A stretch of 64,000 nucleotides of DNA from Clostridia bacterium (GTDB lineage Bacteria; Bacillota; Clostridia; UMGS1840). Below, in pieces: positions 61,888 to 64,000 of the stretch. The position numbers were made by a program, and so were the translations under genes. Within the stretch, counting starts at the first letter, position 1. Each line of letters starts with the position of its first letter. The notes under the pieces are model-generated. The model did no database searches. It was not told where the DNA came from and worked only from the letters and a program-made list of their open reading frames with translations. The stretch spans positions 62,001 to 126,000 of the forward strand of contig JAGBEY010000014.1 in the NCBI GenBank assembly GCA_017936745.1. The letters are read 5' to 3'.

Positions 61888-61939
61888 GAGATTCTTCACT
61901 TCGTGTCGGTGACACTCTGTTCAGAATGACGAATCCCCC
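61888..61939. repeat. 52-bp direct repeat, left copy
   Basis: Begins GAGATTCTTCACTTCGTGTC and ends ACGAATCCCCC. It is identical over 52 bases to 62374-62425. The pair brackets the GIY-YIG gene. Both copies lead into C-rich units of the form CCACCGGAACAAATCC and CACCCAACGGGTG. Confidence 0.9.
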
Positions 61940-61980
61940 ACCGGAACAAATCCCCCATCGGGACAAAACCACCCAACGGG
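61933..61980. repeat. C-rich short tandem units after the left direct repeat
   Basis: About 17-18-base units (CCCCCACCGGAACAAAT, CCCCCATCGGGACAAAA) end in the palindrome CACCCAACGGGTG. Matching but longer units follow the right direct repeat at 62420-62505. They are degenerate, and no spacers of CRISPR type are present. Confidence 0.7.
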
Positions 61981-62007
61981 TGTCATTCTGTGCACTCCCC
62001 CCCTTTT

Positions 62008-62081
62008 TGTCATTCCGAGCGACAGCGAGGAATCTCGCATCCCCCTTTGTCATTCCGAAAGGCAATGCCTTGAGGAATCTC
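62008..62081. repeat. REP-like repeats, copies b and c
   Basis: Copy b (62008-62036) matches copy a exactly. Copy c (62048-62081) has TGTCATTCCGAAAGGCAATG then CCTTGAGGAATCTC, whose AAGGCAATGCCTT forms a small hairpin. They stand just before the GIY-YIG start codon. Confidence 0.85.
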
Positions 62082-62099
62082 AATATATAGGACGAAAAT

Positions 62100-62375
62100 A
62101 TGTATTATGTATATATTCTTGTAAATAAAACAAACAAAGTGATGTATACCGGAGTTACCAATAATCTGCAACGACGTTTATATGAACATAAACATAAGCT
62201 GATACCGGGCTTCACCAGTAAATACAATGTAGATAAACTGGTATACTACGCTTGCACATCAGATGTGAACGAAGCGATTGCTTTTGAAAAGAAAGTGAAA
62301 GGCTGGAGCAGAAACAAAAAGAATGCTTTGGTAGAACAAGAGAATCCGCAATGGGAAGAACTAAAAGTAGATTGA
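62100..62375 (+). CDS. Small GIY-YIG nuclease-family protein
   Basis: A 91-aa stand-alone GIY-YIG domain: MYYVYILVNKTNKVMYTGVTNNLQRRLYEHK (YVYIL and YTGVT motifs with catalytic Arg in the RR pair), KLVYYACTSDVNEAIAFEKKVKGWSRNKKNALVE (catalytic Glu in FEKKVK). The family is common in bacteria with no settled role. It is embedded in REP-like repeats; the stop codon overlaps the first bases of the right 52-bp direct repeat. This context suggests a repeat-associated or homing-type mobile unit. Confidence 0.92.
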   Translation: MYYVYILVNKTNKVMYTGVTNNLQRRLYEHKHKLIPGFTSKYNVDKLVYYACTSDVNEAIAFEKKVKGWSRNKKNALVEQENPQWEELKVD

Positions 62376-62425
62376 GATTCTTCACTTCGTGTCGGTGACA
62401 CTCTGTTCAGAATGACGAATCCCCC
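62374..62425. repeat. 52-bp direct repeat, right copy
   Basis: Identical to 61888-61939. It starts within the stop codon of the GIY-YIG gene. Confidence 0.9.
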
Positions 62426-62559
62426 TACCGGAACAAATCCTCCACCGGAACGAATCCCCTACCGGGACAAATCATCCACCGGGACAAAACCACCTAACGG
62501 GTGTCATTCCGAGTATTTTCCCCTCTGTCATTCCGAAAGGCAACGCCTTGAGGAATCTC
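62420..62559. repeat. C-rich tandem units and REP-like copy d
   Basis: Four to five degenerate units (CTACCGGAACAAATCC, CCACCGGAACGAATCC, CTACCGGGACAAATC, CCACCGGGACAAAAC) run to CACCTAACGGGTG, then TGTCATTCCGAG. Copy d of the hairpin-bearing REP-like form is at 62526-62559. The following stretch 62560-62824 is AT-rich and shows no gene. Confidence 0.75.
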
Positions 62560-62824
62560 CTCAGATACCACACTTAACCGCGTGGTTACCTATACAATTA
62601 TATATATAATATATACAAAAAAAGACACAAAAAAATGGGAATCCCGTAAAATTTGCCACTTTTAAAACAGAAAATATGCTGATGAAAAAGAATCCCCCAA
62701 TTTTTGTGGAATTTTCTTGTGGAAACAGCAAATCGAAACAAGAATCATTGTAAATTTTGGACAATTTGCACAAAAATAAAACCTTGTTTTTTACAAAAAA
62801 ATTTCACTTTTTTTGAAAAAAGGG

Positions 62825-62853
62825 TTTACAAAGAATAACCCCTATGTTATAAT
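62825..62853 (+). promoter_or_regulatory. Promoter of the copper-amine-oxidase-domain gene
   Basis: TTTACA (62825-62830) and TATAAT (62848-62853) with a 17-base spacer, about 45 bases before the start codon. Confidence 0.75.
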
Positions 62854-62901
62854 TATCATAGTAAAATAGCTGATTGTCTCGGAATGTAGGAGGATAAGCC
62901 A

Positions 62902-63486
62902 ATGGGAAAAAGACTTGTTATGTTGCTTATGGCTCTGCTCATTCTATACACAGTGAGCGCATTTGCGACAGAAGAAGAGCCTGCGGAGCTTACAAACCGC
63001 AAACAAAATGTGGTGTTTTTGCAAATCGGCAACTATGCCACTGTTTCTGATGGCACTCTCACATGGGTGGATCGGGATAATAAAAATGTAATTCCTTATA
63101 TTAAAGATAGCAGAACTATGGTTCCCCTGCGGTTTTTAGCCGAAGAAATGGGTGCAACCGTAGGGTATGACGAACAGACAAGAGGCATCACCATCACTTT
63201 AAACGGCACCGTTATGGAGCTATGGGCAGACCGTGCAGATTATTTTATTAACGGCGAAGCCCGTGTGATGGATTGCGCGACAGAAATTTTAGAGGGCAGA
63301 ACGTTCGTTCCTGTCCGTTTTGTGTCTGAATCGTTAGGAAAAGCTGTTGAATGGCTGAACGAAGAACGTATTGTTGTAGTCACCCCGGCAGACTCTCCCT
63401 GGCAGAGAGAAAACCCGGCAGAAAAAGCCGTTCTGGCAGAGGTTCGTCTGAGCCTTTCCCCCTTAGGGCGCGATAAAATCAGATAA
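62902..63486 (+). CDS. Secreted copper-amine-oxidase N-domain-like protein
   Basis: A 194-aa exported protein. The signal peptide is about residues 1-23 (GKRLVMLLMALLILYTVSAFA). Two tandem beta-rich units of the copper amine oxidase N-terminal-like family (pfam07833 type) follow: YIKDSRTMVPLRFLAEEMGATVGYDEQ and EILEGRTFVPVRFVSESLGKAVEWLNEE. These domains are common on Clostridial cell surfaces as stand-alone or adhesion modules; no oxidase activity is implied. It precedes another secreted protein by 37 bases. Confidence 0.9.
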   Translation: MGKRLVMLLMALLILYTVSAFATEEEPAELTNRKQNVVFLQIGNYATVSDGTLTWVDRDNKNVIPYIKDSRTMVPLRFLAEEMGATVGYDEQTRGITITLNGTVMELWADRADYFINGEARVMDCATEILEGRTFVPVRFVSESLGKAVEWLNEERIVVVTPADSPWQRENPAEKAVLAEVRLSLSPLGRDKIR

Positions 63487-63523
63487 CTTCATTTAGAAAA
63501 ACGAAAAGAGAGGTATGATTCCA

Positions 63524-64000
63524 ATGGTAAAGAAACTGTTAGCAATGATGTTGGTACTGGTGATGGCATGCTCCTGCGTAGCATTTGCAGACGAAGCTGT
63601 GCTGGATGGAACAACAGAAGAAATTCAGGGCGACGTAATGCTCATTTCCGCAGCACCGGTAGATAACACTCCCAAGGTAGTGCTGGAAGCAACCGAACCC
63701 GATGCAGATGGCTATTTTACCTTAGATATCACCCTTTATAACGCTACATACAAAGGTATCATTTCTGCGATTTCTTATGACGAAGCAGTTGTTGCAGTTG
63801 TCAACAAAGAAACCAAGGAAGCTACCACCGATTTGCTGGAAGCATTAACCTGCCCCACCGTGGCAAAAGATTTGGAAACCGGTGAGGAAATTGCAGACTG
63901 GCAGTCTTTCAATGGCTCCAAAATGGCAAATGGTACTATCGCTTTAATGACCATTTTAAACACCAAATGTAAATATCCCAACTCCATCATTAGTGACAAA
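63524..64000 (+). CDS. Secreted protein, 3' end outside window
   Basis: The first 159 residues are visible. They start with a signal peptide (VKKLLAMMLVLVMACSCVAFA, cleavage near AFA-DE; a lipobox reading at ACSC is less likely). The segment DADGYFTLDITLYNATYKGI followed by SAISYDEAVVAVV resembles the first strands of cohesin-like or cell-wall beta-sandwich domains, but the match is weak. The start at 63524 has GAGAGG ten bases upstream; an ATG at 63515 is the alternative. It is probably co-transcribed with the preceding gene. Confidence 0.75.
   Translation, partial: MVKKLLAMMLVLVMACSCVAFADEAVLDGTTEEIQGDVMLISAAPVDNTPKVVLEATEPDADGYFTLDITLYNATYKGIISAISYDEAVVAVVNKETKEATTDLLEALTCPTVAKDLETGEEIADWQSFNGSKMANGTIALMTILNTKCKYPNSIISDK

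Noticed and set aside
61933-62505. CRISPR-like look of the C-rich tandem units
   Set aside because: Units are degenerate, have no unique spacers of fixed length, and no cas genes are near.

Overview
The window looks like a chromosomal segment of an anaerobic, Gram-positive-type bacterium of the class Clostridia. The evidence is WhiA, CarD, single-chain GlyRS, a T-box leader, ParB/Soj with parS sites, AGGAGG-type ribosome binding sites, and ferredoxin- and rubredoxin-based redox enzymes (indolepyruvate oxidoreductase, flavodiiron protein, rubrerythrin). I see no rRNA, tRNA, CRISPR array, prophage or transposase. Genus cannot be fixed from what is visible.

Layout. Positions 1-11,209 are minus strand except one small membrane protein gene. 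Reading leftward from carD come ispD, ispF, a niacin-type ECF S-component and rdgB. A second run follows from murC: a decayed M42-peptidase-like protein, a B12-binding radical SAM protein, rsmE, glyQS, two membrane proteins and thiI (cut by the window edge). From 11.4 kb the strand switches to plus. A tyrosine-type T-box RNA precedes an AMP-forming acyl-CoA ligase and iorAB. After these come an LCP ligase, recX, rimO, a PHP hydrolase, a ROK kinase, murB, whiA and dnaE, then a lipoprotein, a PPC-domain protein, a thioesterase, efp and a Cys/Asp-rich zinc-ribbon protein.

At 28.5-32 kb an oxygen-defence set (flavodiiron-flavin reductase-rubredoxin fusion, rubredoxin, rubrerythrin) lies beside two unexplained structured regions. 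One is a long folded leader with its own terminator, on the minus strand before a 75-aa protein. The other is a pair of inverted, covarying structured elements between rubrerythrin and a ZIP transporter. gpsA, a CorA-type transporter and mtaB follow. The replication-origin neighbourhood is at 36.6-43.4 kb: three parS-like sites, parA, parB, serS, dnaA, a 580-bp DnaA-box and AT-rich spacer (probable oriC), and dnaN. Next come aroA, hisZGH, rnc, an aminotransferase, trpS and a DUF4432 protein.

From 51 to 54.7 kb the strand is minus: a ClpE-like unfoldase, a DUF1292 protein, ruvX and a Dabb protein. The segment 54.7-61.8 kb is the start of a surface-polysaccharide locus: FlaA1-type dehydratase, Wzz, BY-kinase and PHP phosphatase. 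It runs directly into PqqD, an S24/S26 peptidase and an ABC exporter, a combination that resembles a peptide-maturation module. Downstream, REP-like repeats and a 52-bp direct repeat bracket a small GIY-YIG nuclease gene. Two secreted proteins close the window, the last one cut by the edge.
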